NCBI GenBank assembly: GCA_018110905.1
Contig: JAGBAZ010000012.1
Coordinates: forward strand, 1 to 50,775
Source: Oscillospiraceae bacterium
Lineage (GTDB): Bacteria; Bacillota; Clostridia; Oscillospirales; Ruminococcaceae
DNA: 50,775 nucleotides
Reading direction: 5' to 3'
Position 1 is the first letter of the stretch; every line of letters starts with the position of its first letter. The notes beneath the pieces were generated by a model. It did no database searches. It was not told the DNA's origin and was given only the letters and a program-made list of their open reading frames with translations. Of this stretch, positions 20,954 through 30,008 are shown one piece after another. Position numbers and translations under genes: made by a program.

Positions 20954-20978
20954 ACAGAAAAAAGAGAGGAAAAAGATT

Positions 20979-21698
20979 ATGGACATTTACAAAATCAACG
21001 ACATTGCCGAACTTATCAAAGACAACGCCTATGTCGGCCGCGGAATTGTAATCGGCAAAACCGCCGACGCAAAAAAAGCCGCTGTTGCATATTTCATCAT
21101 GGGCAGAAGCGCAAACAGCCGCAACCGCGTTTTTGTTGAACGCGACGGCGCACTTTTTACCGAACCTTTTGATGCTTCCAAAGTTCAGGACCCGAGCCTT
21201 ATCATCTATGCCGCTCTTCGCGAACTTGGCAACAAACTTATCGTAACCAACGGCGACCAGACCGACACCATTTATAACGGAATCAAATGCGGCGGAACTT
21301 TCAGCGGCTCTCTTGCAACCCGCGAATTTGAACCGGACGCTCCGAACCTTACCCCCAGAATCAGCGGTATGGCAACTTTTGCAAACGGAGATTTCACCTA
21401 TCAGATGAACATTCTTAAATCCGCCGATGCAGAAGGAACCGCCTGCAACAGATACACTTTTGATTATCCCGCTCTTCCCGGTCTCGGACATTTCATCCAC
21501 ACCTATGTTTGCGACGGAAACCCCATTCCCACTTTCCAGGGTGAACCGGAAAGAGTTGCAATTCCGAACTGCATCGATGAATTCACCGAATCCCTTTGGA
21601 ACGCACTTAACGAAGACAACAAAATTTCCCTTTACGTTCGCTATGTTGACCTTGCAACCGGCGAAGCAGAAAACAGACTTATCAACAAAAATAAATGA
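20979..21698 (+). CDS. purO: IMP cyclohydrolase, PurO type
   Basis: Closes FAICAR to IMP, the last step of the pathway. The 239-residue protein belongs to the IMP_cyclohyd (archaeal PurO-like) family: NAYVGRGIVIGKT at the start, then YFIMGRSANSRNRVFV and the GNKLIVTNGDQTDTI segment. It is unrelated to the MGS-like cyclohydrolase domain found at the N-terminus of ordinary PurH. The next gene supplies only the transformylase half, so the two together replace bifunctional PurH. ATG 20979 follows AGAGAGG. 25 nt separate it from purN. Confidence 0.92.
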   Translation: MDIYKINDIAELIKDNAYVGRGIVIGKTADAKKAAVAYFIMGRSANSRNRVFVERDGALFTEPFDASKVQDPSLIIYAALRELGNKLIVTNGDQTDTIYNGIKCGGTFSGSLATREFEPDAPNLTPRISGMATFANGDFTYQMNILKSADAEGTACNRYTFDYPALPGLGHFIHTYVCDGNPIPTFQGEPERVAIPNCIDEFTESLWNALNEDNKISLYVRYVDLATGEAENRLINKNK

Positions 21699-21720
21699 TA
21701 TATAAAGGAGCAAGCGAACG

Positions 21721-22905
21721 ATGAAAGAATTTGAACTTAAATACGGCTGCAACCCCAACCAGAAGCCTTCCAGAATCTTTATGGACAACGGCGAAGATCT
21801 TCCTATCGAAATCCTTAACGGCCGCCCCGGCTTTATCAACTTCCTCGATGCTTTCAACAGCTGGCAGCTTGTTAAAGAACTTAAAGAAGCTCTTGGCATG
21901 CCCGCAGTAACTTCTTTTAAACACGTAAGCCCCACTTCCGCAGCAGTTGGCATTCCGCTTTCCGAAGACCTTAAAAAAGCCTGCTTTGTTGACGATATCG
22001 AAGGTCTTGACGATTCTCCTCTTGCCTGCGCTTATGCAAGAGCACGCGGCACCGACAGAATGTGCTCCTTCGGCGACTGGGTTGCACTTTCCGACGTTTG
22101 CGACGTTACCACCGCTCTTATGATCAAACGCGAAGTTTCCGACGGCGTAATCGCTCCCGGTTATGAACCCGAAGCTCTTGAAATCCTTAAATCCAAACGC
22201 AAAGGCGGATATAATATCGTAAAAATCGATCCCGATTACGTTCCGGAAGTTACCGAACACAAACACGTTTTCGGAATCACTTTTGAGCAGGGCAGAAACA
22301 ACTTCAAAATCGATGCCGACCTTCTCAAAAATATCGTAACCGAAAACAAGGATATGCCCGAATCCGCAGTTCGTGACCTTATCGTTGCTCTTATCACTCT
22401 TAAATATACCCAGTCCAACTCCGTTTGCTACGCTGTTGACGGACAGGCCATAGGCGTAGGCGCAGGTCAGCAGTCCAGAATCCACTGCACCCGCCTTGCA
22501 GGTACCAAAGCAGACACCTGGTTCCTCCGCCAGCACGAAAAAGTTCTTAATCTTCCCTTCAAACCCGAACTCGGCAGACCCGACCGCGACAACGTAATCG
22601 ACGGTTACATAAACAAAAACGAAGAAGACGTTTGCGCAGAAGGCAACTGGCAGAAATATTTCACCGAACAGCCCGCTCCTCTTACCGATGAAGAAGCAAA
22701 AGCTTTCCTTGCAACCCGCGAAGGCGTTGCTCTCGGTTCCGACGCATTCTTCCCCTTCAGCGACAACATTGAAAGAGCAAAACGCAGCGGCGTAAAATAT
22801 ATCGCAGAACCCGGCGGCTCCATTCGTGACGATGCAGTTATCGAATGCTGCAACAAATACGATATGGTAATGGCATTCACCGGAATGCGTCTTTTCCACC
22901 ACTAA
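21721..22905 (+). CDS. purH: AICAR transformylase, stand-alone
   Basis: Transfers the formyl group of 10-formyl-THF to AICAR (ZMP), giving FAICAR. The 394-residue protein covers only the AICARFT part of PurH: FELKYGCNPNQKPS at the N-terminus, TSFKHVSPTSAAVG with the catalytic Lys-His, and SDAFFPFSDNIERA near the C-terminus. No MGS/cyclohydrolase domain is attached. This enzyme consumes ZMP, the ligand of the riboswitch at the head of the operon, so it closes the feedback loop. ATG 21721 follows AAAGGAG. The compact AICARFT type is known from Clostridia. Confidence 0.95.
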   Translation: MKEFELKYGCNPNQKPSRIFMDNGEDLPIEILNGRPGFINFLDAFNSWQLVKELKEALGMPAVTSFKHVSPTSAAVGIPLSEDLKKACFVDDIEGLDDSPLACAYARARGTDRMCSFGDWVALSDVCDVTTALMIKREVSDGVIAPGYEPEALEILKSKRKGGYNIVKIDPDYVPEVTEHKHVFGITFEQGRNNFKIDADLLKNIVTENKDMPESAVRDLIVALITLKYTQSNSVCYAVDGQAIGVGAGQQSRIHCTRLAGTKADTWFLRQHEKVLNLPFKPELGRPDRDNVIDGYINKNEEDVCAEGNWQKYFTEQPAPLTDEEAKAFLATREGVALGSDAFFPFSDNIERAKRSGVKYIAEPGGSIRDDAVIECCNKYDMVMAFTGMRLFHH

Positions 22906-22939
22906 TTTTTATTAAATCCGTTAACGGAGGCTTTTATTT

Positions 22940-24208
22940 ATGGAAGTTTTAGTAGTTGGCGGCGGCGGCCGCGAACATGCAATAATCAAAAAAATCAAAG
23001 AAAATAAAGAAGTTTCCAAAATCTATGCACTTCCCGGCAACGGCGGCATCTCCGCCGATGCCGAATGCGTAGCGATCGGCGCAAAGGATATCGACGCTAT
23101 CGTTGAATTCGCAGTTTCCCATAACATCGATTATGCCGTTGTTGCACCGGATGACCCGCTCGTTCTCGGCGCGGTTGACGCTCTTGAAGCAAAAGGCATT
23201 CCCTGCTTCGGACCCAGAGCAAACGCCGCAATTATCGAAGGAAGCAAGGTTTTTTCCAAAGACCTTATGAAAAAATACGGAATCCCCACCGCCGAATACG
23301 AAGTTTTCAGCGATATGGAAGCCGCACTCAAATATCTTGAAACCGCACCCATTCCTACCGTTATCAAAGCGGACGGACTTGCTCTCGGAAAAGGCGTAAT
23401 CATCGCCGAAACCAGAGAAGCCGCAATGGAAGCTGTTCATTCCATGATGGAAGACAAAGTTTTCGGAAAAAGCGGCGACAACATCGTAATCGAAGAATTC
23501 CTCACCGGCCCGGAAGTTTCCGTTCTTTCCTTCACCGACGGAAAAACCGTTGTTCCGATGATCTCTTCCATGGACCACAAACGCGCCCATGATAACGACA
23601 CCGGCCTTAACACCGGCGGCATGGGAACCGTTGCTCCGAACCCTTATTACACCGAAGAAATTGCAAAAGAATGTATGGAGAAGATCTTCCTTCCCACCAT
23701 TAACGCAATGAATGCCGAAGGCAGAACTTTTAAAGGCTGCCTTTATTTCGGACTTATGCTTACCCCCAAAGGCCCGAAAGTTATCGAATATAACTGCCGT
23801 TTCGGCGACCCGGAAACCCAGGTTGTTCTTCCTCTTCTTGAAAGCGACCTTCTCACTGTTATGCAGGCCGTTACTGAAGAACGCCTTTCCGAAATTGAAG
23901 TTAAATTCGCCGATAAAAACGCCTGCTGTGTAATCATGGCTTCCGAAGGTTATCCGGAACATTATGACAAGGGATTTGAAATCGCCATTCCCGAAGAAGT
24001 TGCGGACAACGTTTACGTTGCCGGTGCAGCAATTAAGGAAGGCAAACTTGTAACTTCCGGCGGCCGCGTTCTCGGTGTTACCGCAATTGCCGAAACTCTT
24101 CCCGAAGCAATCAAAGCTTCTTACAGCCTTGTTGAAAAAATCCACTTTGACAATGCGTTCTATCGCCATGATATCGGCGCACGCGCCCTTGCCGCAAAGG
24201 AGGAATAA
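22940..24208 (+). CDS. purD: Phosphoribosylamine--glycine ligase (GAR synthetase)
   Basis: PurD couples phosphoribosylamine and glycine with ATP. The 422-residue ATP-grasp protein begins MEVLVVGGGGREHAI and contains LPGNGGI, DGLALGKGVI, EEFLTGPEVSVLSF and NTGGMGTVAPNPYY, then ECMEKI and EYNCRFGDPETQ, all diagnostic. ATG 22940 follows ACGGAGG. Its stop is 5 nt before the purL start, and the purL ribosome site (AAGGAGGA, 24196-24203) lies inside the end of purD, which suggests coupled translation. Confidence 0.98.
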   Translation: MEVLVVGGGGREHAIIKKIKENKEVSKIYALPGNGGISADAECVAIGAKDIDAIVEFAVSHNIDYAVVAPDDPLVLGAVDALEAKGIPCFGPRANAAIIEGSKVFSKDLMKKYGIPTAEYEVFSDMEAALKYLETAPIPTVIKADGLALGKGVIIAETREAAMEAVHSMMEDKVFGKSGDNIVIEEFLTGPEVSVLSFTDGKTVVPMISSMDHKRAHDNDTGLNTGGMGTVAPNPYYTEEIAKECMEKIFLPTINAMNAEGRTFKGCLYFGLMLTPKGPKVIEYNCRFGDPETQVVLPLLESDLLTVMQAVTEERLSEIEVKFADKNACCVIMASEGYPEHYDKGFEIAIPEEVADNVYVAGAAIKEGKLVTSGGRVLGVTAIAETLPEAIKASYSLVEKIHFDNAFYRHDIGARALAAKEE

Positions 24209-24213
24209 TTACC

Positions 24214-27200
24214 TTGGTATATCGTGTTTTTGTTGAAAAGAAAAAGGAACTTGCAAACGAAGCAAAATCCCTTTTCAATGACGCAGTTACCCTTCTCGGA
24301 ATCAAAGACCTTACCGACGTTCGCGTTATAAACCGTTATGATGCGGAAAACATCGGTGAAGAACTTTTTGATTACGCTAAAAAATACGTTTTTTCCGAGC
24401 CCCAGCTCGATATCGTTTCCGAAGAGATCGATCTTTCCGGCGCTGTAGCTTTTGCGGTAGAATATCTTCCCGGTCAGTTTGACCAGAGAGCAGATTCCGC
24501 CGCACAGTGCATCCAGATCATTTCCCAGGGAGAAAGACCCACCATCAGAACCGCAAAAGTTTATGCTCTTTACGGCGAACTTTCCGATTCCGAAATCGCT
24601 GAAATCAAAAAATACGTAATCAACCCGGTTGAAGCAAGAGAAGCAGGTTTTGAAAAACCCGAGACCCTTGCAATTGAATATAACATTCCCACCGAAGTTG
24701 CAACTCTTGAAGGTTTCCGTGAGCTTAAGAGAGAAGAAGTCGAAGCTTTTGTTGAAAAATACGGCCTTGCAATGGATGCCGACGACCTTCAGTTCTGCCA
24801 GGAATATTTCCGCAGCGAAGACCGCGACCCCACCATCACCGAAATCCGCATGATCGATACCTATTGGTCCGACCATTGCCGCCACACTACTTTTAATACC
24901 ACCATCGATTCCGTAAAATTTGAAGATGAACTTCTCCAGAAAGCATATAACGATTATATTGCAACCAGAGAAGAACTTGGCCGCAAAAAACCCGTTTGCC
25001 TTATGGATATCGGCACCCTTGCGGTAAAATATCTTAAAAAACACGGAAAACTCGATAAACTTGACGAATCCGAGGAAATCAACGCCTGCACCGTTAAAAT
25101 TGAAATCGAGGCCGACGGCAAAAAAGAGCCCTGGCTCCTTCTTTTCAAAAACGAGACCCACAACCACCCCACCGAAATCGAACCTTTCGGCGGAGCGGCA
25201 ACCTGTGTCGGCGGCGCGATCCGCGACCCGCTTTCCGGACGTTCCTATGTTTACGGCGCAATGCGTCTTACCGGCGCGGCAGATCCGCTTAAACCGGTAA
25301 GCGAAACCATTAAGGGAAAACTTCCCCAGAGAAAAATCGTTACCACCGCTGCCGCAGGTTATGCTTCTTATGGCAACCAGATCGGCCTTGCAACCGGTAT
25401 TGTTGATGAAATTTATCACGATGGTTATGCGGCAAAACGCATGGAGATCGGCGCAGTTATCGCAGCTGCTCCCCAGGAAAACGTCCGCCGCGAAAGACCC
25501 TGCCCCGGCGATATCGTAATTCTTCTCGGCGGTGCAACCGGAAGAGACGGCTGCGGCGGCGCAACCGGTTCTTCCAAATCCCACACTTCCAAATCCCTTG
25601 AAACCTGCGGAGCGGAAGTTCAGAAAGGTAACGCACCGGAAGAAAGAAAACTCCAGCGCCTTTTCAGAAACTATGAAGCCTGCCGCATGATAAAACGCTG
25701 CAACGACTTTGGCGCCGGCGGCGTTTCCGTTGCAATCGGCGAACTTGCTGACGGTCTTAACATCGACCTCAACGCAGTTCCGAAAAAATATGAAGGTCTT
25801 GACGGCACCGAACTTGCAATTTCCGAATCCCAGGAAAGAATGGCAGTAGTCATCGAAGCCGAAAACCTTGAAAAATTCCTTGCTCTTGCTGAAAAAGAAA
25901 ACCTTTCCGCAACCAAGGTTGCCGTTGTAACCGAAGAGCCCAGACTCGTTATGAACTGGAACGGCAAAACCATTGTTGACGTAAGCCGCGCTTTCCTTGA
26001 TTCCAACGGCGCTGAAAAACACATTGATGTTGTTGCCGCAAAACCCGCTTACGAACCTAAAAAGGTAACCGGAACTTTCACCGAAAATTATAAAGCTCTT
26101 GCGGGCGACCTTAACGTTTGTTCCAAACGCGGTCTTTCCGAAAGATTCGACTCCACCATCGGCGCAGGCACCGTTCTTATGCCTTTCGGCGGAAAAAATC
26201 AGATCACTCCTATTCAGGCAATGGTACAGAAAATTTCCGTTGAGAAAAAACACACCGATGATTGTTCCTATATGTCCTGGGGCTATAACCCCTTCATCAC
26301 TGAACAGAGCCCTTATCACGGCGCTTATCTCGCAGTAGTTGAATCCGCCGCAAAACTTGTTGCAACCGGCGCTTCCTTCGAAGACGTTTACCTCACCTTC
26401 CAGGAATATTTCGAAAAACTCGGAAAAGATTCCAGACGCTGGGGCAAACCCCTTTCCGCACTTCTCGGTGCATTCCAGGCACAGAAGAACCTCGGAATCG
26501 GCGCAATCGGCGGCAAGGACTCCATGAGCGGTACCTTTGAGGATATCCACGTTCCTCCGACCCTTGTTTCCTTTGCTGTTACCACCGGCAAAGCAGACGA
26601 AGTTGTTTCCCCTGAATTCAAGGAAGCCGGACACAAAGTTATCGTTCTTAAACCGGAATATGACGAAAACGGACTTCCGGAAACCGAAAGCCTTCTTGAA
26701 ATCTTCGGCAAAGTAACCGAACTCTTCAGAGCCGGAAAAGCCGTTGCAGGCTATACTCCGGGAATCGGCGGAATTGCGGAAGCCGTTATGAAAATGTGCT
26801 TTGGTAACTCCATCGGCTTTAAATTTGCCGACGACGTTGCCGTCGAAGAAATTTTCGGATATTCCTACGGTTCCTTCGTTCTTGAAGTTACCGAAGATGT
26901 CGGCGAACGCGTTCTTGGTGAAACCACCGAAGAGCAGCTTATTGTTCTCGGCGAAGAAAAACTTTGCCTTTGCGAAATGCTCGATATATATGAAGGCAAA
27001 CTCGAAAGCGTTTTCGCCTGCAATATTCCAAACAGCAATTCTCCCATGGAGAACTTCAATTACAGCGTAAGCGAATGGAAAGCTCCTGCAATCAAAGTTG
27101 CCAAACCCAAGGTTCTTATTCCTGCATTCCCCGGCACCAACTGTGAATTCGACAGCGCAAAAGCTGTTGCTGACGCAGGCGCGGAACCCGAAATCATGGT

Positions 27201-27900
27201 AATCAACAACCTTTCCGCAGAAGGAATCCACAGAAGCATTGAAGCTTTCGCAGAAAAAATCAAGGAATCCCAGATGATCTTCATCCCCGGCGGTTTCTCC
27301 GGCGGCGATGAACCCGACGGCTCCGCAAAATTCATCACCGCATTCTTCCGCAACGGACTTATCAAAGAAGGCGTAACCGATCTTCTTGATAACCGCGAAG
27401 GTCTTATGTGCGGTATCTGCAACGGCTTCCAGGCTCTTATCAAACTTGGACTTGTTCCTTACGGAAAGATCATCGACACCGATGAAAACTGCCCGACCCT
27501 TACCTTCAACACCATCGACCGCCACCAGTCCAGAATCGTTCATACAAGAATCGCTTCCAACAAATCCCCGTGGCTCTCTCTTACCAATGTCGGCGACGTT
27601 TATACCGTTCCGATTTCCCACGGCGAAGGAAGATTCCTTGCAAGCGAAGAACTTATCCGCAAACTTGCCGAAAACGGCCAGATCGCAACCCAGTACGTTG
27701 ACCTTAAAGGCAACGCAACCGGCGACGTTCGCTTTAACCCCAACGATTCCATGTATGCAATCGAGGGTATCACTTCTCCGGACGGCAGAGTATTCGGTAA
27801 GATGGGTCATGCGGAGCGTATTGGTTCCAACCTTTATGCAAACGTTCCCGGCGAATATGATATCCGCATGTTTGAAGCAGCAGTTAAATATTTTAAATAA
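24214..27900 (+). CDS. purL: Phosphoribosylformylglycinamidine synthase, single-chain
   Basis: Converts FGAR to FGAM with ATP and glutamine. At 1228 residues it is the single-chain form that fuses PurS-, PurL- and PurQ-like parts. The synthetase core shows WSDHCRHTTF (~residue 219) and FKNETHNHPTEIEPFGGAAT, plus GGKDSMSGTF in the second half. The C-terminal class I amidotransferase has the nucleophile in CGICNGFQ and ISHGEGRF near the end. Its glutaminase is intact, in contrast to the purF homologue in the same operon. The start is TTG at 24214, 10 nt after AAAGGAGGA; no ATG fits. A very long antisense frame opposite this gene is a codon-bias artefact. Confidence 0.97.
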   Translation: MVYRVFVEKKKELANEAKSLFNDAVTLLGIKDLTDVRVINRYDAENIGEELFDYAKKYVFSEPQLDIVSEEIDLSGAVAFAVEYLPGQFDQRADSAAQCIQIISQGERPTIRTAKVYALYGELSDSEIAEIKKYVINPVEAREAGFEKPETLAIEYNIPTEVATLEGFRELKREEVEAFVEKYGLAMDADDLQFCQEYFRSEDRDPTITEIRMIDTYWSDHCRHTTFNTTIDSVKFEDELLQKAYNDYIATREELGRKKPVCLMDIGTLAVKYLKKHGKLDKLDESEEINACTVKIEIEADGKKEPWLLLFKNETHNHPTEIEPFGGAATCVGGAIRDPLSGRSYVYGAMRLTGAADPLKPVSETIKGKLPQRKIVTTAAAGYASYGNQIGLATGIVDEIYHDGYAAKRMEIGAVIAAAPQENVRRERPCPGDIVILLGGATGRDGCGGATGSSKSHTSKSLETCGAEVQKGNAPEERKLQRLFRNYEACRMIKRCNDFGAGGVSVAIGELADGLNIDLNAVPKKYEGLDGTELAISESQERMAVVIEAENLEKFLALAEKENLSATKVAVVTEEPRLVMNWNGKTIVDVSRAFLDSNGAEKHIDVVAAKPAYEPKKVTGTFTENYKALAGDLNVCSKRGLSERFDSTIGAGTVLMPFGGKNQITPIQAMVQKISVEKKHTDDCSYMSWGYNPFITEQSPYHGAYLAVVESAAKLVATGASFEDVYLTFQEYFEKLGKDSRRWGKPLSALLGAFQAQKNLGIGAIGGKDSMSGTFEDIHVPPTLVSFAVTTGKADEVVSPEFKEAGHKVIVLKPEYDENGLPETESLLEIFGKVTELFRAGKAVAGYTPGIGGIAEAVMKMCFGNSIGFKFADDVAVEEIFGYSYGSFVLEVTEDVGERVLGETTEEQLIVLGEEKLCLCEMLDIYEGKLESVFACNIPNSNSPMENFNYSVSEWKAPAIKVAKPKVLIPAFPGTNCEFDSAKAVADAGAEPEIMVINNLSAEGIHRSIEAFAEKIKESQMIFIPGGFSGGDEPDGSAKFITAFFRNGLIKEGVTDLLDNREGLMCGICNGFQALIKLGLVPYGKIIDTDENCPTLTFNTIDRHQSRIVHTRIASNKSPWLSLTNVGDVYTVPISHGEGRFLASEELIRKLAENGQIATQYVDLKGNATGDVRFNPNDSMYAIEGITSPDGRVFGKMGHAERIGSNLYANVPGEYDIRMFEAAVKYFK

Positions 27901-27928
27901 TCATTTTTAAAACAGGAGGATGATACCA

Positions 27929-29605
27929 ATGGAATTCAAAACCGATATTGAGATCGCTCAGGCTTGTGAAATGAAGCCTATCACCGAGATTGCAAAACTT
28001 GCTCACGTTGATGAAAAGTATCTCGAACAGTACGGTAAATACAAAGCAAAGATCGATCCCAAGCTTCTTGCTGAAACCGACCGCGAAAACGGAAAACTTA
28101 TCCTCGTAACCGCAATTTCTCCTACTCCCGCAGGCGAAGGCAAAACCACCACCACCGTCGGTCTTGCTGACGGTCTTAAACGCATCGGCAAAGACGTTAC
28201 CGTTGCTCTCCGTGAACCTTCCCTCGGACCGGTTTTCGGTGTTAAAGGCGGCGCAGCAGGCGGCGGTTATGCACAGGTTGTTCCCATGGAAGATATCAAC
28301 CTCCATTTCACCGGCGACTTCCACGCAATCGGCGCAGCAAACAATCTTCTTGCCGCAATGCTCGATAACCACATTCAGCAGGGCAACTCCCTCGGAATCG
28401 ACGTTCGTAAAATCACCTGGAAACGCTGCGTTGATATGAACGACCGCCAGCTCCGTTTTGTTGTTGACGGCATGGGCGGAAAAGCAAACGGTGTTCCCCG
28501 CGAAGACGGTTTTGACATCACCGTTGCAAGCGAAATCATGGCTGTTCTTTGCCTTTCCAACTCCATCACCGACCTTAAAGAACGCCTTTCAAGAATCATC
28601 GTCGGTTATACCTATGATGATAAACCCGTAACCTGCGGACAGCTCAACGCCGCCGGCGCAATGACCGCTCTTCTTAAAGACGCGATCAAACCGAACCTTG
28701 TTCAGACCCTTGAAGGCACCCCCGCATTCGTTCACGGCGGACCTTTCGCAAACATTGCTCACGGCTGCAACTCCGTTATGGCAACCAAACTTGCTCTTAA
28801 GATGGGCGATTACACCGTTACCGAAGCAGGCTTCGGCGCAGACCTTGGCGCAGAAAAATTCCTCGATATCAAATGCCGTATGGCAGGTCTTACCCCCGAC
28901 GCAGTTGTTATCGTAGCAACCATCCGCGCTCTTAAAATGCACGGCGGCCGCGACAAGAAAGAACTTGGTTTCGAAGATCTTGAAGCTCTTGAAAAGGGTA
29001 TCCCGAACCTTCTCCGCCACGTTTCCAACATCAAAAACGTTTATAAACTTCCCTGCGTGGTTGCAGTTAACCGTTTCCCCACCGATACCGATAACGAAGT
29101 TAACTTCATCATCGAAAAATGCAAAGAACTCGGCGTAAACGTTGTTCTTTCCACCGTTTGGGCAGAAGGCGGCAAAGGCGGCGAAGCTCTTGCAAGAGAA
29201 GTTGTTCGTCTTTGCGAAGAAGAAAAAGGCGATTTCACTTTCTCCTATGGCCTTGATTGCTCCATCGAAGAAAAAATCGAATCTGTTGTTAAAAAAGTTT
29301 ACGGCGGCGACGGAATCGTTGTTATGCCGGGCGCAAAGAAACAGATCGAGCAGCTTACCAAACTCGGTTATGACAATGTTCCTGTTTGCATTGCCAAGAC
29401 CCAGTACAGCTTCTCCGATGACCCCACCAAACTTGGCGCACCGGAAGGCTTTAAAGTAACCATCAAAAACGTCAAAATTTCCGCAGGCGCAGGCTTCATC
29501 GTTGTTCTCACCGGTGATATCCTTACCATGCCCGGACTTCCCAAAGTTCCTGCAGCAGAAAGAATCGACGTTGACGAAAACGGCAAGATCACCGGTCTTT
29601 TCTGA
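27929..29605 (+). CDS. fhs: Formate--tetrahydrofolate ligase
   Basis: Fhs makes 10-formyl-THF from formate, THF and ATP. The 558-residue protein has [19 protein letters not shown] (P-loop), [27 protein letters not shown] and the C-terminal [16 protein letters not shown], all standard. ATG 27929 is 9 nt from AGGAGG; an in-frame ATG three codons earlier overlaps too closely with the ribosome site. It is the last gene of the purine operon, 28 nt after purL, and supplies the cofactor used by PurN and AICAR transformylase. Copy 3 of the terminator-associated repeat follows its stop. Confidence 0.98.
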   Translation: MEFKTDIEIAQACEMKPITEIAKLAHVDEKYLEQYGKYKAKIDPKLLAETDRENGKLILVTAISPTPAGEGKTTTTVGLADGLKRIGKDVTVALREPSLGPVFGVKGGAAGGGYAQVVPMEDINLHFTGDFHAIGAANNLLAAMLDNHIQQGNSLGIDVRKITWKRCVDMNDRQLRFVVDGMGGKANGVPREDGFDITVASEIMAVLCLSNSITDLKERLSRIIVGYTYDDKPVTCGQLNAAGAMTALLKDAIKPNLVQTLEGTPAFVHGGPFANIAHGCNSVMATKLALKMGDYTVTEAGFGADLGAEKFLDIKCRMAGLTPDAVVIVATIRALKMHGGRDKKELGFEDLEALEKGIPNLLRHVSNIKNVYKLPCVVAVNRFPTDTDNEVNFIIEKCKELGVNVVLSTVWAEGGKGGEALAREVVRLCEEEKGDFTFSYGLDCSIEEKIESVVKKVYGGDGIVVMPGAKKQIEQLTKLGYDNVPVCIAKTQYSFSDDPTKLGAPEGFKVTIKNVKISAGAGFIVVLTGDILTMPGLPKVPAAERIDVDENGKITGLF

Positions 29606-29608
29606 TTT

Positions 29609-29697
29609 ATCATTTTTAATTAAGGCGCAAAGGGGAGAATCCCCGATGGCTTACTGCAAAAAACGCTTTGCAACAAAAGTTGCGAAGCGTTTTTTTA
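29609..29697 (+). repeat. Terminator-associated repeat, copy 3 (downstream of fhs)
   Basis: Third copy of the element at 4253 and 9801. It shares GGGGAGAATCCCCGATGGCT and the terminal hairpin; CACCACGAA of the other copies is replaced by TACTGCAAA, and GTGCCAA by GCGCAAA. GGGGA/TCCCC forms a perfect small hairpin. An ATG at 29646 with GGGGAG upstream would read MAYCKKRFATKVAKRF and onward through the terminator. It lies at the very end of the purine operon. Confidence 0.8.
29662..29697 (+). terminator. Intrinsic terminator of the purine operon (in repeat copy 3)
   Basis: AACGCTTTGCAAC (29662-29674), loop AAAA, GTTGCGAAGCGTT (29679-29691), seven or more T residues. The 13-bp stem has one G-T pair. 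Confidence 0.93.
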
Positions 29698-29957
29698 TTG
29701 CAGTGGGTTCAAAAATTTTATAAACCCGAGCATATTTTTTATCCGGAAAAGCATATATTGCTATGAAAAAAGAAACAGAAAAAATATATAATTTTTAATT
29801 AAATTATGTATTATTATTTATATTTTTTATAAATATATAGCGAAAGAATATGCATGCATAAAATACAAAAAATACGAATAATAGTTGAAAATTTTTGTAA
29901 ATATTTGTCGGCAAAAACGTAAATAAGGCTTTACTTTTCTTTAATAAAGTGTTAAGG
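29698..29957. other. AT-rich intergenic stretch, nothing recognised
   Basis: About 260 bp between the purine-operon terminator and the mgl promoter region, dominated by A and T runs (for example around 29790-29840). I see no open reading frame with a ribosome site, no structured RNA and no repeat shared with the rest of the window. Confidence 0.6.
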
Positions 29958-29985
29958 TATAGTTACAAGCAGAACGCGTTCTGCT
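29958..29985 (+). promoter_or_regulatory. mgl -10 box and perfect 18-bp palindromic operator
   Basis: TATAGT (29958-29963) is a plausible -10, although no good -35 lies 16-18 bp upstream. It is followed at 29968-29985 by AGCAGAACGCGTTCTGCT, a perfect palindrome with a central CG, the form of LacI/GalR-family operators. Its place over the expected transcription start implies repression by a sugar-responsive regulator not encoded in the window. The regulator family is inferred from symmetry only. Confidence 0.75.
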
Positions 29986-30008
29986 AGAAAATTTTAGGAG
30001 GATTAATT

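Noticed and set aside
24160..27810. 1216-codon antisense open frame opposite purL and the end of purD
   Set aside because: Same cause; purL is unambiguous, and the antisense product has no recognisable domain or start signal.
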